A stretch of 64,000 bases of DNA from positions 1 through 64,000 of the forward strand of contig NZ_JAETZZ010000011.1 in NCBI RefSeq assembly GCF_022627325.1. The letters run 5' to 3'. The translations under genes were made by a program, and so were the position numbers. How positions within the stretch are numbered: position 1 is the first letter of the stretch; every line of letters begins with the position of its first letter. The notes below the pieces were generated by a model. It was not told where the DNA came from. It did no database searches and was given only the letters and a program-made list of their open reading frames with translations. This document shows, piece by piece, positions 7,674 through 15,959 of the stretch. This stretch comes from Pseudomonas putida. Lineage in GTDB: Bacteria; Pseudomonadota; Gammaproteobacteria; Pseudomonadales; Pseudomonadaceae.

Positions 7674-8282
7674 ATGCAGAGCCTGTTGCCGTTGAACCGC
7701 ACGCCACTGGAGCGGGCCATCGAAACCGCTGCCGACGAAGACCTCAAGGCCAGCCTGCGCCTGCTCTATAACCCCGACACCTGCCCATCCCACTTGCTCT
7801 ACCAGTTGGCCTGGGCCTGGTCTGTGGACCGCTGGGAAGATAGCTGGAGCGAGGTGATAAAACGCTCGGTAATCCGCTCGGCGTTCTTCGTTCATGCCCA
7901 TAAAGGCACCTTGGGTGCGCTCAGGCGGGTGGTTGAGCCGTTTGGCTACCTGATCGAGGTGAAGGAGTGGTGGCAGGTTACACCGCCGGCGCCGGCAGGC
8001 ACTTTCGCTTTGAAGATCGGCGTTACCGATGCCGGCATCAGCGAAAGCACCTACCAGGAGTTGTCGGCGCTGATCGACGACGCCCGGCCGGTCAGCCGCC
8101 ACCTCACCGGCCTGGTCATCAGTCTTGAAAGCCGTGGTGTGCTTCATGTCGGCTGCGCCATCCAGGATGGCGACGAACTGGACATCTATCCGCCGGCGCC
8201 TCGTGACATTGAGGTCGTGGCCACCATCGGCCGCGGCGGCCGCGAACATACAATCGATACCTTGGACATTGCACATGGTTGA
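7674..8282 (+). CDS. Tail protein gpI (wedge/fibre connector)
   Basis: About 202 aa starting at ATG 7674, which sits just after the GGGGTGG element; GTG 7665 is an in-frame alternative. The gpI signature is visible: CPSHLLYQLAWAWSVDRWED followed by GTLGALRRVVEPFG. In P2-like tails gpI completes the wedge and anchors the fibres. Its 3' end overlaps the fibre gene by eight bases. Confidence 0.9.
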   Translation: MQSLLPLNRTPLERAIETAADEDLKASLRLLYNPDTCPSHLLYQLAWAWSVDRWEDSWSEVIKRSVIRSAFFVHAHKGTLGALRRVVEPFGYLIEVKEWWQVTPPAPAGTFALKIGVTDAGISESTYQELSALIDDARPVSRHLTGLVISLESRGVLHVGCAIQDGDELDIYPPAPRDIEVVATIGRGGREHTIDTLDIAHG

Positions 8283-10419
8283 CCAGACTTCTCAGTTCTA
8301 CGCCATCCTTACTAACGTGGGCGCGGCGAAACAAGCAAACGCGGATGCTTTGGGCATCGCGTGGAAAATCACTCAAATGGGCGTAGGTGACGCCAACGGC
8401 ACAGACCCGACTCCCAACGCCACTCAGACCAGCCTCATCAACGAATGGCGCCGTGCGCCGTTGAATCAGCTTAAGGTGGATGACAATAACAACGCGATCA
8501 TCATTGCCGAGCAGGTCATCCCAGCTGACGTCGGCGGTAAGTGGATTCGTGAGATCGCGCTTTATGATGCCGATGGCGACATGGTTGCTGTGGCCAACTG
8601 CGCGCCGACCTATAAACCGTTGCTAAGCCAAGGTTCAGGACGTACCCAGGTGGTGCGAATGAACCTGGTGGTCAGCAGTGCTAGTAATGTGCAGCTGAAA
8701 ATTGACCCGGCCGTGGTGCTGGCTACCCGAGAGTGGGTGACCGAGGAGTTGGCCAGGCAGGATTTCAAGCATTCGGTGCTGGCGGCAACTACCGCCAATA
8801 TCCCGCTGAACGGGTTGCAGACGGTCGACGGGGTGGCGCTAACCGCCGGCGCACGGGTTTTGGTGAAGAACCAGATGGTTGGTAAGGATAATGGTCTGTA
8901 CCTTGTGGTGGCGGGCGGGCCCTGGGCACGCTGCAGCGACGCGGATACCAGCGCCAAGGTGACACCGGGTATGCTGGTGCTGGTCGAGCGCGGTGCGTTG
9001 AACGGCAACAGCGCTTGGCAGCTGCTGACCGACGCACCGATTAGCTTGGGCGTCACCGCCTTGGCCTATGAAATGGCATTTGGCCGTAGTGGTGTAGCCG
9101 CTGGCACCTATCGCAGTGTGTCGGTAGATGCCTACGGCCGGGTAACCGCAGCGACCAGCCCGAGCACGGTGGTGGGTTATGGCCTTACAGACGTGTACAC
9201 CAAGACCCAGGTTGACACAGCTGTGGCGCTTAAGGCGCCGCTGGCTAGTCCGACGTTCACTGGCGTGCCAGCAGCACCTACTGCCGCGACCGGAACCGAT
9301 ACTACGCAATTGGCTAACACCTCTTTCGTGCAGGCAGCCATTACAGCGGCCGGGCCGGTGTTCAATAATTCTGATGATGTCACCGACTGGAATGCGGTTA
9401 TCGCCTCGGGATGGAATCCTAAAATCCTAGGCCGTAACAACGCCAACTCCCCAGGCCAGGAGGTGTCGTACTGGTACTGCCTAGTACTGTCCTACGGCGG
9501 GGGCAGCATCACCCAGGTCGCATTTCCCTACGGAGCTGGAACCCTCAACGGTGGGATCAAAACTCGTAGCCGCTACCAAGGCACATGGAATGACTGGGTT
9601 ACTCCGTATACCAATACGAACGTTGCATCGGTCATCAAGAGCCTAATGGCTGCTACCACTTCAGCAGCAGCACTTGCCGCTATTGGCGCAGCGCCGGTGG
9701 TCAGCCCGGTGTTCACGGGCGTGGCAGCTGCACCGACTTCAGATCAATTCGATAGCACGACCAAAATCGCAACCACTGAGTTCGTGCAGCGAGCTATAGG
9801 CGGTTACCAAAACGGCTACGCCTATACAACGGCTGGCCAAACAATTACTGCTTCGCGTGTGAATTGTCTAATCAACTTGAATACGGCGGCGACCAACATC
9901 ACGCTCCCACTACTTTCCAGTGTGCCTATTGGTTCGAAGGTTTACATCCGTGCAAGTAATACCGCCACTATCAAAGCCCAAAATACAGACGTAATTTATG
10001 TCAATACCGCAAAGACCACTGAGTCGTGGGTGGAAGTTGGTCGCAACAGCAATATCACCCTGATTTCTGCAGGTGCCATATGGTTCATAGCTGGCAACGC
10101 CTCGCTGACTCATGACACGAGCTTATTCGGCGTACTTAAAGGCAGCAATGGCTATCAAAAGCTGCCTAGCGGGCTGATTTTGCAGTGGTGTAACGGACAG
10201 ATCGCTGCCGCTCAGGGCTCGGCCCGCATCACCCTCCCCGAAACGTACACGACAAGTCTTGTCGCCTATTCTTTGGGTACCGCTAATGCAGGCCACTGGG
10301 TTACCGGGCAGAACGCAAGTACTAGCGGTATAGACGTCATCGCCCGGACAGTGAGTGGGGGAAGCATCATTGTCCCCTCCGGCATCGTTGGATACACCTC
10401 AATCTTCATCGGGTACTGA
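8275..10419 (+). CDS. Tail fibre (receptor-binding protein)
   Basis: A 714-aa fibre. Residues about 1-165 are the conserved tail-attachment domain of P2/R-pyocin fibres (QFYAILTNVGAAKQANA, then GGKWIREIALYD). Two collar-type repeats follow at about 322 and 474, each of the form PxxSPxFTGVxAAPT with TTxFVQxAI about 25 residues later. Residues about 630-714 are a gp53-like fibre tip (LPSGLILQW to the final IFIGY). The tip should set the killing spectrum. The 3' part is visibly more AT-rich than its neighbours, a sign of exchange. Start ATG 8275 follows the gpI reading frame. Confidence 0.93.
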   Translation: MVDQTSQFYAILTNVGAAKQANADALGIAWKITQMGVGDANGTDPTPNATQTSLINEWRRAPLNQLKVDDNNNAIIIAEQVIPADVGGKWIREIALYDADGDMVAVANCAPTYKPLLSQGSGRTQVVRMNLVVSSASNVQLKIDPAVVLATREWVTEELARQDFKHSVLAATTANIPLNGLQTVDGVALTAGARVLVKNQMVGKDNGLYLVVAGGPWARCSDADTSAKVTPGMLVLVERGALNGNSAWQLLTDAPISLGVTALAYEMAFGRSGVAAGTYRSVSVDAYGRVTAATSPSTVVGYGLTDVYTKTQVDTAVALKAPLASPTFTGVPAAPTAATGTDTTQLANTSFVQAAITAAGPVFNNSDDVTDWNAVIASGWNPKILGRNNANSPGQEVSYWYCLVLSYGGGSITQVAFPYGAGTLNGGIKTRSRYQGTWNDWVTPYTNTNVASVIKSLMAATTSAAALAAIGAAPVVSPVFTGVAAAPTSDQFDSTTKIATTEFVQRAIGGYQNGYAYTTAGQTITASRVNCLINLNTAATNITLPLLSSVPIGSKVYIRASNTATIKAQNTDVIYVNTAKTTESWVEVGRNSNITLISAGAIWFIAGNASLTHDTSLFGVLKGSNGYQKLPSGLILQWCNGQIAAAQGSARITLPETYTTSLVAYSLGTANAGHWVTGQNASTSGIDVIARTVSGGSIIVPSGIVGYTSIFIGY

Positions 10420-10422
10420 TCT

Positions 10423-10872
10423 ATGACTGTTCAATTCTTCGCCTCTAAAAGCACCCGAGGGTTTTACAGCTCTGATTCAGCCAGCAGCATCCCAGTCGAT
10501 GCCGTGGAAATTACAGAAGCATACCGAAATCAATTGCTCGATGGTGAGCGAGCAGGGAGGGTGATTGTCTGGGGGGACAGCGAGCCTTTCCTGGAGGACC
10601 CTCCGCTTCCAACCGGGGAGGAACTGGCGGTGATTGAGCGCCGCTGGCGCGATATGCAATTGCTGGCTACCGACGGGATTGTGGCGCGTCACCGTGATGA
10701 ACGTGATATCGGCGGCCCCACTACCCTGAACACTGCCCAGTTTTCGGAACTTCTGGAGTACCGGCAAGACCTGCGCAACTGGCCTCAGGCTGATGCGTTT
10801 CCTCTCTCCATGCGAGGCCGCCCGCCGGCGCCTGGGTGGATTGCTCAGTTGACCAATGACGCCCCCGCCTGA
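10423..10872 (+). CDS. Tail fibre assembly chaperone
   Basis: A 149-aa cytoplasmic chaperone needed to fold and trimerise the adjacent fibre. It has the modular layout of the caudoviral tail fibre assembly family: an N-terminal FFASKSTRGFYSSD element, a charged centre and a C-terminal WPQADAFP..RPPAPGW motif. These proteins usually co-vary with the fibre tip, and the gene starts three bases after the fibre stop. Confidence 0.9.
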   Translation: MTVQFFASKSTRGFYSSDSASSIPVDAVEITEAYRNQLLDGERAGRVIVWGDSEPFLEDPPLPTGEELAVIERRWRDMQLLATDGIVARHRDERDIGGPTTLNTAQFSELLEYRQDLRNWPQADAFPLSMRGRPPAPGWIAQLTNDAPA

Positions 10873-10926
10873 AGGGGCGTTTTCTTTTCCGCTGTACCAC
10901 ATGGCCCTGCACTGCGGGGCCTTTTC
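10859..10926 (+). terminator. Two terminator-like hairpins between fibre module and sheath
   Basis: ACGCCCC/GGGGCGT with TTTTCTTTT (10859-10886) is followed by GGCCC/GGGCC with TTTT (10903-10921). The pair overlaps the end of the fibre chaperone gene and precedes the sheath gene. They may set the ratio of fibre to sheath transcripts or bound an exchangeable cassette. Confidence 0.6.
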
Positions 10927-10941
10927 ACATCTGGAGTAAAC

Positions 10942-12108
10942 ATGGCTGGATTCTTTCATGGCGTTACCGTAACAAACATCGACACAGGCGCGCGCACTAT
11001 CGCCTTGCCGTCCTCCTCGATCATCGGCCTTGTCGATACCTTCACCGAGCGTGCTGATGCCACGGCGAAGGCCAACGACCTCGTGCTGATCACCAGCGAA
11101 CGCGAAGCTGTCGCCGCCTTCGGTGAAAACGCGGCCATTACCCAGGCCTGCCGCGCCGTATATTCCCGAGCGAAGGCGGTCATCGTCGCCTGTGGTGTAC
11201 TCAAGCTCGAAGATCCCGCCGAGCAAACTTCGGCGATCATCGGGACCGTGCAGGCTGACGGGAAACGTACCGGCCTGCAGGCGCTGCTCGACGGCAAGAG
11301 CCGTTTCAACGCTCAGCCACGGTTGCTGGTGGCGCCACGCCACAGTGCGACCCTGGCCGTGGGTACCGCACTGGTAGCCCTGGCCGACAAGCTGCGCGCT
11401 ATCGCCATCATCGACGGCCCTAATACCACCGATGAGGCGGCCATCGACTACGCCAAGAACTTCGGCGCCAAGCGTGCCTTTTTGGTCGACCCAGGGGTGC
11501 AGTACTGGGACAACGTTGAGCAAGCCACTGTCAATGGGCCGGGGTCGGCCTGGGGCGCCGGCTTGTTTGCCTGGACCGACAGTGAATATGGCTTTTGGGC
11601 GTCCCCATCGAACAAGGAATTCGTCGGTATCAGCGGTACAACGCGCCCGGTGGAGTTCCTCGACGGCGATGACAGCTGCCGAGCCAACCTGCTGAACAAC
11701 GCCAACATCGCCACCATCATCCGCGACGACGGCTTCCGCCTGTGGGGCAATCGCACCCTGTCGAGCGACCCGAAATGGGCCTTCGTCACCCGTGTGCGGA
11801 CCATGGATATCGTCATGGACGCAATCCTTTACGGGCATAAGTGGGCGGTCGACCGCTCCATTACTGCGACCTACGTCAAGGACGTCACCGAAGGTCTGCA
11901 GGCTTTCATGCGCGATCTGAAGAACCAAGGCGCGATCATCAACTTTGAGGTCTTCGCTGACCCGGAGCTGAACACCTCCAGCCAGCTGGAGCAGGGCAAG
12001 GTGTACTGGAACATCCGCTTCACCGACGTGCCGCCTGCTGAAAACCCCAATTTCCGCGTTGAAGTCACTAACCAGTGGCTGACCGAAGTCCTCGATTCCG
12101 CCGCTTAA
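10942..12108 (+). CDS. Contractile tail sheath protein
   Basis: A 388-aa sheath subunit, about the length of P2 FI. Family features: the N-terminal FFHGVTVTNIDTGARTI strand that handshakes with neighbouring subunits, the central ARPRLLVAPR-like RFNAQPRLLVAPRHS segment, SPSNKEFVGISGTTRPVEF, and the C-terminal RFTDVPPAENPNFRVEV strand. Contraction drives the tube through the target envelope. RBS GGAGT precedes ATG 10942. Confidence 0.95.
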   Translation: MAGFFHGVTVTNIDTGARTIALPSSSIIGLVDTFTERADATAKANDLVLITSEREAVAAFGENAAITQACRAVYSRAKAVIVACGVLKLEDPAEQTSAIIGTVQADGKRTGLQALLDGKSRFNAQPRLLVAPRHSATLAVGTALVALADKLRAIAIIDGPNTTDEAAIDYAKNFGAKRAFLVDPGVQYWDNVEQATVNGPGSAWGAGLFAWTDSEYGFWASPSNKEFVGISGTTRPVEFLDGDDSCRANLLNNANIATIIRDDGFRLWGNRTLSSDPKWAFVTRVRTMDIVMDAILYGHKWAVDRSITATYVKDVTEGLQAFMRDLKNQGAIINFEVFADPELNTSSQLEQGKVYWNIRFTDVPPAENPNFRVEVTNQWLTEVLDSAA

Positions 12109-12121
12109 GGAGCGCACTTAC

Positions 12122-12631
12122 ATGGCAATGATTCCCGAAACCCTGGCCAACCTGAACCTGTTCGTCGACGGTGTCAGCTTCCAGGGCGATGTTCCCAGCC
12201 TGACCCTGCCCAAACTCACGCTGAAGATGGAAGAGTACCGTCCTGGTGGCATGGACATGCCCGTCGAGATGGACCTTGGCATGGAGAAGCAGGAAGCCGC
12301 CTTCACCACGACCGGCGTACGCCGTGAGGCGTTGAGGTTCTTTGGCCTTGCCGATGGCAGCGGCTTCAATGGCACGTTCCGCGGAGCCTTCAAGGGCCTC
12401 AAGGGCAAGATTACCCCGGTGGTGGTCACACTGCGTGGCTCGCTCAAGGAGATCGATATGGGCGACTGGAAGTCCGGCGACAAGGCCGAGATCAAGCACA
12501 GTGTCGGCCTGACCTACTACAAGCTCGAAGTCGATGGGCGCCTGGTTTATGAGATCGACGTGCTGGGCATGAAGCGTGTGATCGACGGCGTCGACCAACT
12601 GGCCGCTCAGCGCGCTGCGTTGGGCCTGTAG
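12122..12631 (+). CDS. Tail tube protein
   Basis: A 169-aa tube subunit resembling P2 FII: MIPETLANLNLFVDGVSF at the N-terminus, then the PKLTLKMEEYRPGGMDMPVE loop and a C-terminal YELDVLG-like strand (YEIDVLGMKRVIDG). It stacks as hexameric rings inside the sheath. It lies 13 bases after the sheath stop, with AAGGAG as ribosome binding site. Confidence 0.95.
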   Translation: MAMIPETLANLNLFVDGVSFQGDVPSLTLPKLTLKMEEYRPGGMDMPVEMDLGMEKQEAAFTTTGVRREALRFFGLADGSGFNGTFRGAFKGLKGKITPVVVTLRGSLKEIDMGDWKSGDKAEIKHSVGLTYYKLEVDGRLVYEIDVLGMKRVIDGVDQLAAQRAALGL

Positions 12632-12641
12632 GGAGGTGGTC

Positions 12642-12944
12642 ATGGCTTTAGCAAAAAAAGCTCCGCAATGGCTGACTCTGAGCGCCGAGCGCGTCACCGT
12701 CCGCCTCTCCCGCGCCAGCGAGGTCAATGGCGTGCAGGTCGACAGCCTGTCACTCCGGGCACCGACCGTACGTGATATCCGCAATGCCCAGACCGGGGGG
12801 ACCGCTGACGAGGAGCAGCGCGAACTGAACCTGTTCGCATCGCTGGCAGAGGTAGGCATCAAGGACCTTGAGGGGCTTGCCCTCAAGGACTACAGCCGCC
12901 TGCAGGCGGGGTACTTTCGCCTGGTGCAGGACGACGAACTTTGA
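12642..12944 (+). CDS. Tail assembly chaperone, zero-frame product (gpE-like)
   Basis: A 100-aa protein starting at ATG 12642 after GGGAGG; an in-frame GTG lies two codons upstream. It occupies the position between tube and tape measure held by gpE/gpG-type chaperones in tailed phages. The body (VDSLSLRAPTVRDIRNAQ, then LKDYSRLQAGYFRLVQDDEL) resembles the tail assembly chaperone family. It stops at TGA 12942 inside a CTT TGA C heptamer, where a +1 shift would extend it. Confidence 0.85.
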   Translation: MALAKKAPQWLTLSAERVTVRLSRASEVNGVQVDSLSLRAPTVRDIRNAQTGGTADEEQRELNLFASLAEVGIKDLEGLALKDYSRLQAGYFRLVQDDEL

Positions 12945-13056
12945 CCCGGCCCGGCAGAAGGTCGCCGCCCGGCGGCTGGCCAAGGAGCTGAACTTTCCAG
13001 CGAGCGAAATCATGACCATGTCGTACAGCGACATGATCTGGTGGCTCACGGAGTGA
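12642..13056 (+). CDS. Predicted +1 frameshift fusion of the tail assembly chaperone (gpE+E'-like)
   Basis: If ribosomes slip +1 at CTT (12939-12941) and skip one T, reading continues at GAC 12943 and ends at 13056, adding 37 residues (137 in all). The extension ends in a gpE'-like motif (ELNFPASEI, then YSDMIWWLTE). The downstream frame has no AUG start with a ribosome binding site, so it is probably made only by frameshifting. Long and short forms normally escort the tape measure protein during tail assembly. Confidence 0.75.
12939..12945 (+). promoter_or_regulatory. Candidate programmed +1 frameshift site CTT TGA C
   Basis: The heptamer is identical to the +1 recoding site of bacterial prfB (release factor 2). 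It sits exactly where the zero frame ends and the overlapping frame must be entered. An AGGA element lies upstream (12928-12931) but is farther from CTT than in prfB, so stimulation may be weaker or different. Confidence 0.75.
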
Positions 13057-13068
13057 AAGGAGAAAAGC

Positions 13069-14919
13069 ATGGCGAACAACTCAGCGGCAACAGATGCGTC
13101 GCAACCGCCACGCACTGACCCTGAGCACGACCGGATCAACCTTGCGCAGGTATTCAGTCATCAAAACCGAATACTTGGGCGCGTTGTGCAGTCGCTGAGG
13201 CAAGGGGCCCCCGTGAGCGAGGACGTCGAATCGTCTTCCGTGCCCATGGCCGAGGTTGTCGATGGTGCGGGCGCAGATACCTTGCAGAACAGTAAAGGCC
13301 GGGCTAGCCCTGTTGCCGGGCCGTTCTCGATAGGTGAAGCCTCCAGGAGGCGACCACCACTTGTCGAACATGATGATTACCCCCTGGGCGCCGATGCTAC
13401 ACCTTCGACCGAGCCGGGCCATGGCACTCGGCGACGCGGTTCACAAACATTGGCCGCCGCAAAGGCGGCGGCTCGGGACGTAAGGCTGGGTGCGCTACTG
13501 AAGGTAGGTTCCACCGCCGCTACTGCTTCGACTGCTCAAGAATGGGGTGAAGGGCTGGGAGGTGCGACTGGAGGCTTTGCAGGAAGTGTGCTTGGTGCAG
13601 CCTTGAGCAAGTACGCCGGCAGAAATGCCGAATATGGCAAGGTGGTGGGAGGCTTTTTTGGCGAAAAAGTGGGAGCGGCGCTTGGTAAGCGTGTTGCTCC
13701 TCACTCCGAACAGGGGCTACTAGAAGCGGTTGCTGCGCCCACCACGACCGCCCCATCGGCGGAAGCTGCAACCTCGCAGAGCTCACTTGAGCAAGGCATG
13801 CTGACTGGTGTGAGCATTGGCTCGATTGCGCGCGCTCATCAGTCCGGTAAACGGTCTTCAGCGATGAGCTGGAATAGGCTGAAGGGCTGGTTGGGCAAAG
13901 GCAGCCCCGCAGCCAATGATCCTTATCCTCTCGGGGCAGATGCAGGCCCTTCTCCTACAGAAATCGGTAAACGTGCGCCGCCCTGGAAGACAGTTGGCGA
14001 AGTCCTCAAGGAGGAAGGCAAGAGTGTTTTGCTGGAAGCGGCCCTGAAGGCAGGACATACCTACGCGACTGCCAAGACAGCCGAGGAGGCTTGGGCCGGC
14101 TACGGCGGTGCTATTGGAGGATTGGGCGGTTCAGTTGCAGGGGCAGTGGTGCTCAAAAGACTCTTTCCTTTTGTAAGCCCGTCAGTGGGTACCACGCTTG
14201 GGGGGGAGCTCGGTGACAAGGCCGGTACCGTGCTTGGCGGATGGCTCGCGCGGAAACTGTCCAAGGACGAGCCCCATCCACCTGCAAATACTCCATTGCC
14301 AGCCGTTTCTCTTCTGGCTTCGCCCAAGCCGCTCGTCACGCCAATTCCGACCAATGAGTTGTTTGGCCTTCAGTTAGGTACGGCAACTGCCAAACGCCTG
14401 ATGTCGACGCCGGAACTGGCGCGACAAAAGTGGGTGGCTAAGCGCTCTTTGCCGCGGGTGTCACTGCTGGACACGCCCAAGCATTCGCTCACCCCCCCGC
14501 CTCAGACGGCGTTTCTTGATGAGCAGGTCGGTACCCGGATCACCCGGCACCTGCTGGCACACCCCGCTGCGGCTCAGCCCAAGGCAGTCCAGCCGCAGCG
14601 GCCGGCGCCAGTGTCGCTGCTCCGGCCTGCCTCACCCGAGGCGTTGAATGAAGCAGCAGGCGATCGTCCATTCCCCTTGCGCGCACCCCCGGCGGCACCC
14701 GCACTTCCAGACCCTGACGGTCCCTTGCCCCCTCAGGCCAAACAGTCTCCGCCGATCGCTCAACAGTTCACCTTCAACGCCAACATGCCGGTAACGATCA
14801 ACGGCTGCCTCGACGATCCGGCCGTCCTGCAACGGTTGGAGGCGATGGTGCAACGCACGCTACAGGAACTGATCAGCCGCAAGGCGGCTACGCAGCTTTC
14901 TGATCCCATCTACGCGTGA
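13069..14919 (+). CDS. Tail tape measure protein
   Basis: A 616-aa protein in the slot where tape measures lie, between the tail chaperones and gpU. Its length sets tail length. It has two tiers of internal repeats. Units of about 110 residues start with YPLGADA at 104 and 286, each containing Gly-rich hydrophobic helices (GGATGGFAGSVLGAAL; GGAIGGLGGSVAGAV). Shorter units begin with VSLL at 413, 464 and 515, exactly 51 residues apart. The C-terminus (QQFTFNANMPVTINGCLDDP) resembles conserved tape measure tails. Assignment rests mainly on position, length and composition. Confidence 0.85.
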   Translation: MANNSAATDASQPPRTDPEHDRINLAQVFSHQNRILGRVVQSLRQGAPVSEDVESSSVPMAEVVDGAGADTLQNSKGRASPVAGPFSIGEASRRRPPLVEHDDYPLGADATPSTEPGHGTRRRGSQTLAAAKAAARDVRLGALLKVGSTAATASTAQEWGEGLGGATGGFAGSVLGAALSKYAGRNAEYGKVVGGFFGEKVGAALGKRVAPHSEQGLLEAVAAPTTTAPSAEAATSQSSLEQGMLTGVSIGSIARAHQSGKRSSAMSWNRLKGWLGKGSPAANDPYPLGADAGPSPTEIGKRAPPWKTVGEVLKEEGKSVLLEAALKAGHTYATAKTAEEAWAGYGGAIGGLGGSVAGAVVLKRLFPFVSPSVGTTLGGELGDKAGTVLGGWLARKLSKDEPHPPANTPLPAVSLLASPKPLVTPIPTNELFGLQLGTATAKRLMSTPELARQKWVAKRSLPRVSLLDTPKHSLTPPPQTAFLDEQVGTRITRHLLAHPAAAQPKAVQPQRPAPVSLLRPASPEALNEAAGDRPFPLRAPPAAPALPDPDGPLPPQAKQSPPIAQQFTFNANMPVTINGCLDDPAVLQRLEAMVQRTLQELISRKAATQLSDPIYA

Positions 14920-14928
14920 GGATATTTC

Positions 14929-15774
14929 ATGATCTATCTGGAACAGCTCCAAGGCGCCTTGCATGCGCTGGTCAAGGCAGGCGAGGAGGGGCGTCGACGT
15001 GCCGACGCCATGCTCGAACCGATGGCCCAGGCGGTCGGCCATGCCAAGGAGGCAGCCGCTGAACTCGAAGCTCTGCCATGGATCGGCCCGGAGATAGGCA
15101 AACGCCTGCAACGTACGATGCGCGCCATCGACTCTGCCAAGCAGCGTGTTGACATGGTGATCGCCAAGTACAACCAGTCCTTGGAGGTGGTGCGCAAGGT
15201 GCGTGATCGCGTCAATGCCTTCGCCGAGCATCTGGGCAAGGCGGGTACGGCAATCCGCCGCGTGATTGGCGATGTGCGGGCGCTGGCCAGCGGCGTGCTG
15301 TCGACTTTTGGCTTGCTACCTCAGGCCACTCCTGCGGCAGAGGCGATCACACCGTTTGCGCATCTGCTGGTGCTGCAGCCATTGAAGGCAAACGCGCCAC
15401 CGTACTATTTCAACCTCGATACCGCCGCCTTCGACCAGTTGCGCCGGCAAACCCGTTTCCGCTGGGCTGCCCAGGAGCGCCTGGCACGTGCCACCGCGCA
15501 GCAAGCGGTCAGCCTGGGCGAAGAAACCATCAGCATCCGTGGCGCCATCTTCCCCGGTTTCAAGGGGGGAGTGGGGCAGTTGCAGGCGCTGCGAAGCATC
15601 GGCCGTCAGCTCTTGCCATTGTCGTTGACCACAGGCTACGGCGAAGTGCTCGGCACTTGGTGCATGACCAGCATCGAAGAAGAGCAGGGCGCTTTTCTGG
15701 CCGGTGGCATTCCTCGCAAACAAGGCTTTTCACTGGAGTTCGTGAGTTATGGACAAGACTTGCAAAACATCTGA
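14929..15774 (+). CDS. Tail terminator-type protein gpU with long N-terminal extension
   Basis: 281 aa. Residues about 140-281 resemble P2 gpU (FAHLLVLQPLKANAPPYYFNLDTAAFDQL, then a LGTWCMTSIEE segment). Residues 1-130 are a helical, charged, probably coiled-coil extension not present in P2 gpU but found in the R-pyocin homologue as I recall it. gpU is thought to cap or terminate the tail tube. The gene overlaps gpX by 26 bases. Confidence 0.85.
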   Translation: MIYLEQLQGALHALVKAGEEGRRRADAMLEPMAQAVGHAKEAAAELEALPWIGPEIGKRLQRTMRAIDSAKQRVDMVIAKYNQSLEVVRKVRDRVNAFAEHLGKAGTAIRRVIGDVRALASGVLSTFGLLPQATPAAEAITPFAHLLVLQPLKANAPPYYFNLDTAAFDQLRRQTRFRWAAQERLARATAQQAVSLGEETISIRGAIFPGFKGGVGQLQALRSIGRQLLPLSLTTGYGEVLGTWCMTSIEEEQGAFLAGGIPRKQGFSLEFVSYGQDLQNI

Positions 15775-15955
15775 AGGAGATGTGCTCGACACCCTCTGCC
15801 ACCACTATTACGGGCACCTCGATGGCAGCGTGGAGGCGGTGCTGCAAGCCAATCAGGGGTTGGCAGACGAGGCCCAGCCGTTTCGCAGCGGGGTGACGAT
15901 TCGCTTGCCAACCTTGACGCTGGCGCCGGCCAACGTCGTACAGCTCTGGGACTGA
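15749..15955 (+). CDS. Tail protein gpX (LysM-like)
   Basis: A 68-aa protein matching P2 gpX in size and layout: GDVLDTLCHHYYGH, then VEAVLQANQGLAD and IRLP. The pattern is LysM-like, and such proteins hold the spike complex together or bind peptidoglycan. It starts inside the gpU gene in another frame and ends four bases before gpD. Confidence 0.92.
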   Translation: MDKTCKTSEGDVLDTLCHHYYGHLDGSVEAVLQANQGLADEAQPFRSGVTIRLPTLTLAPANVVQLWD

Positions 15956-15959
15956 GGCC

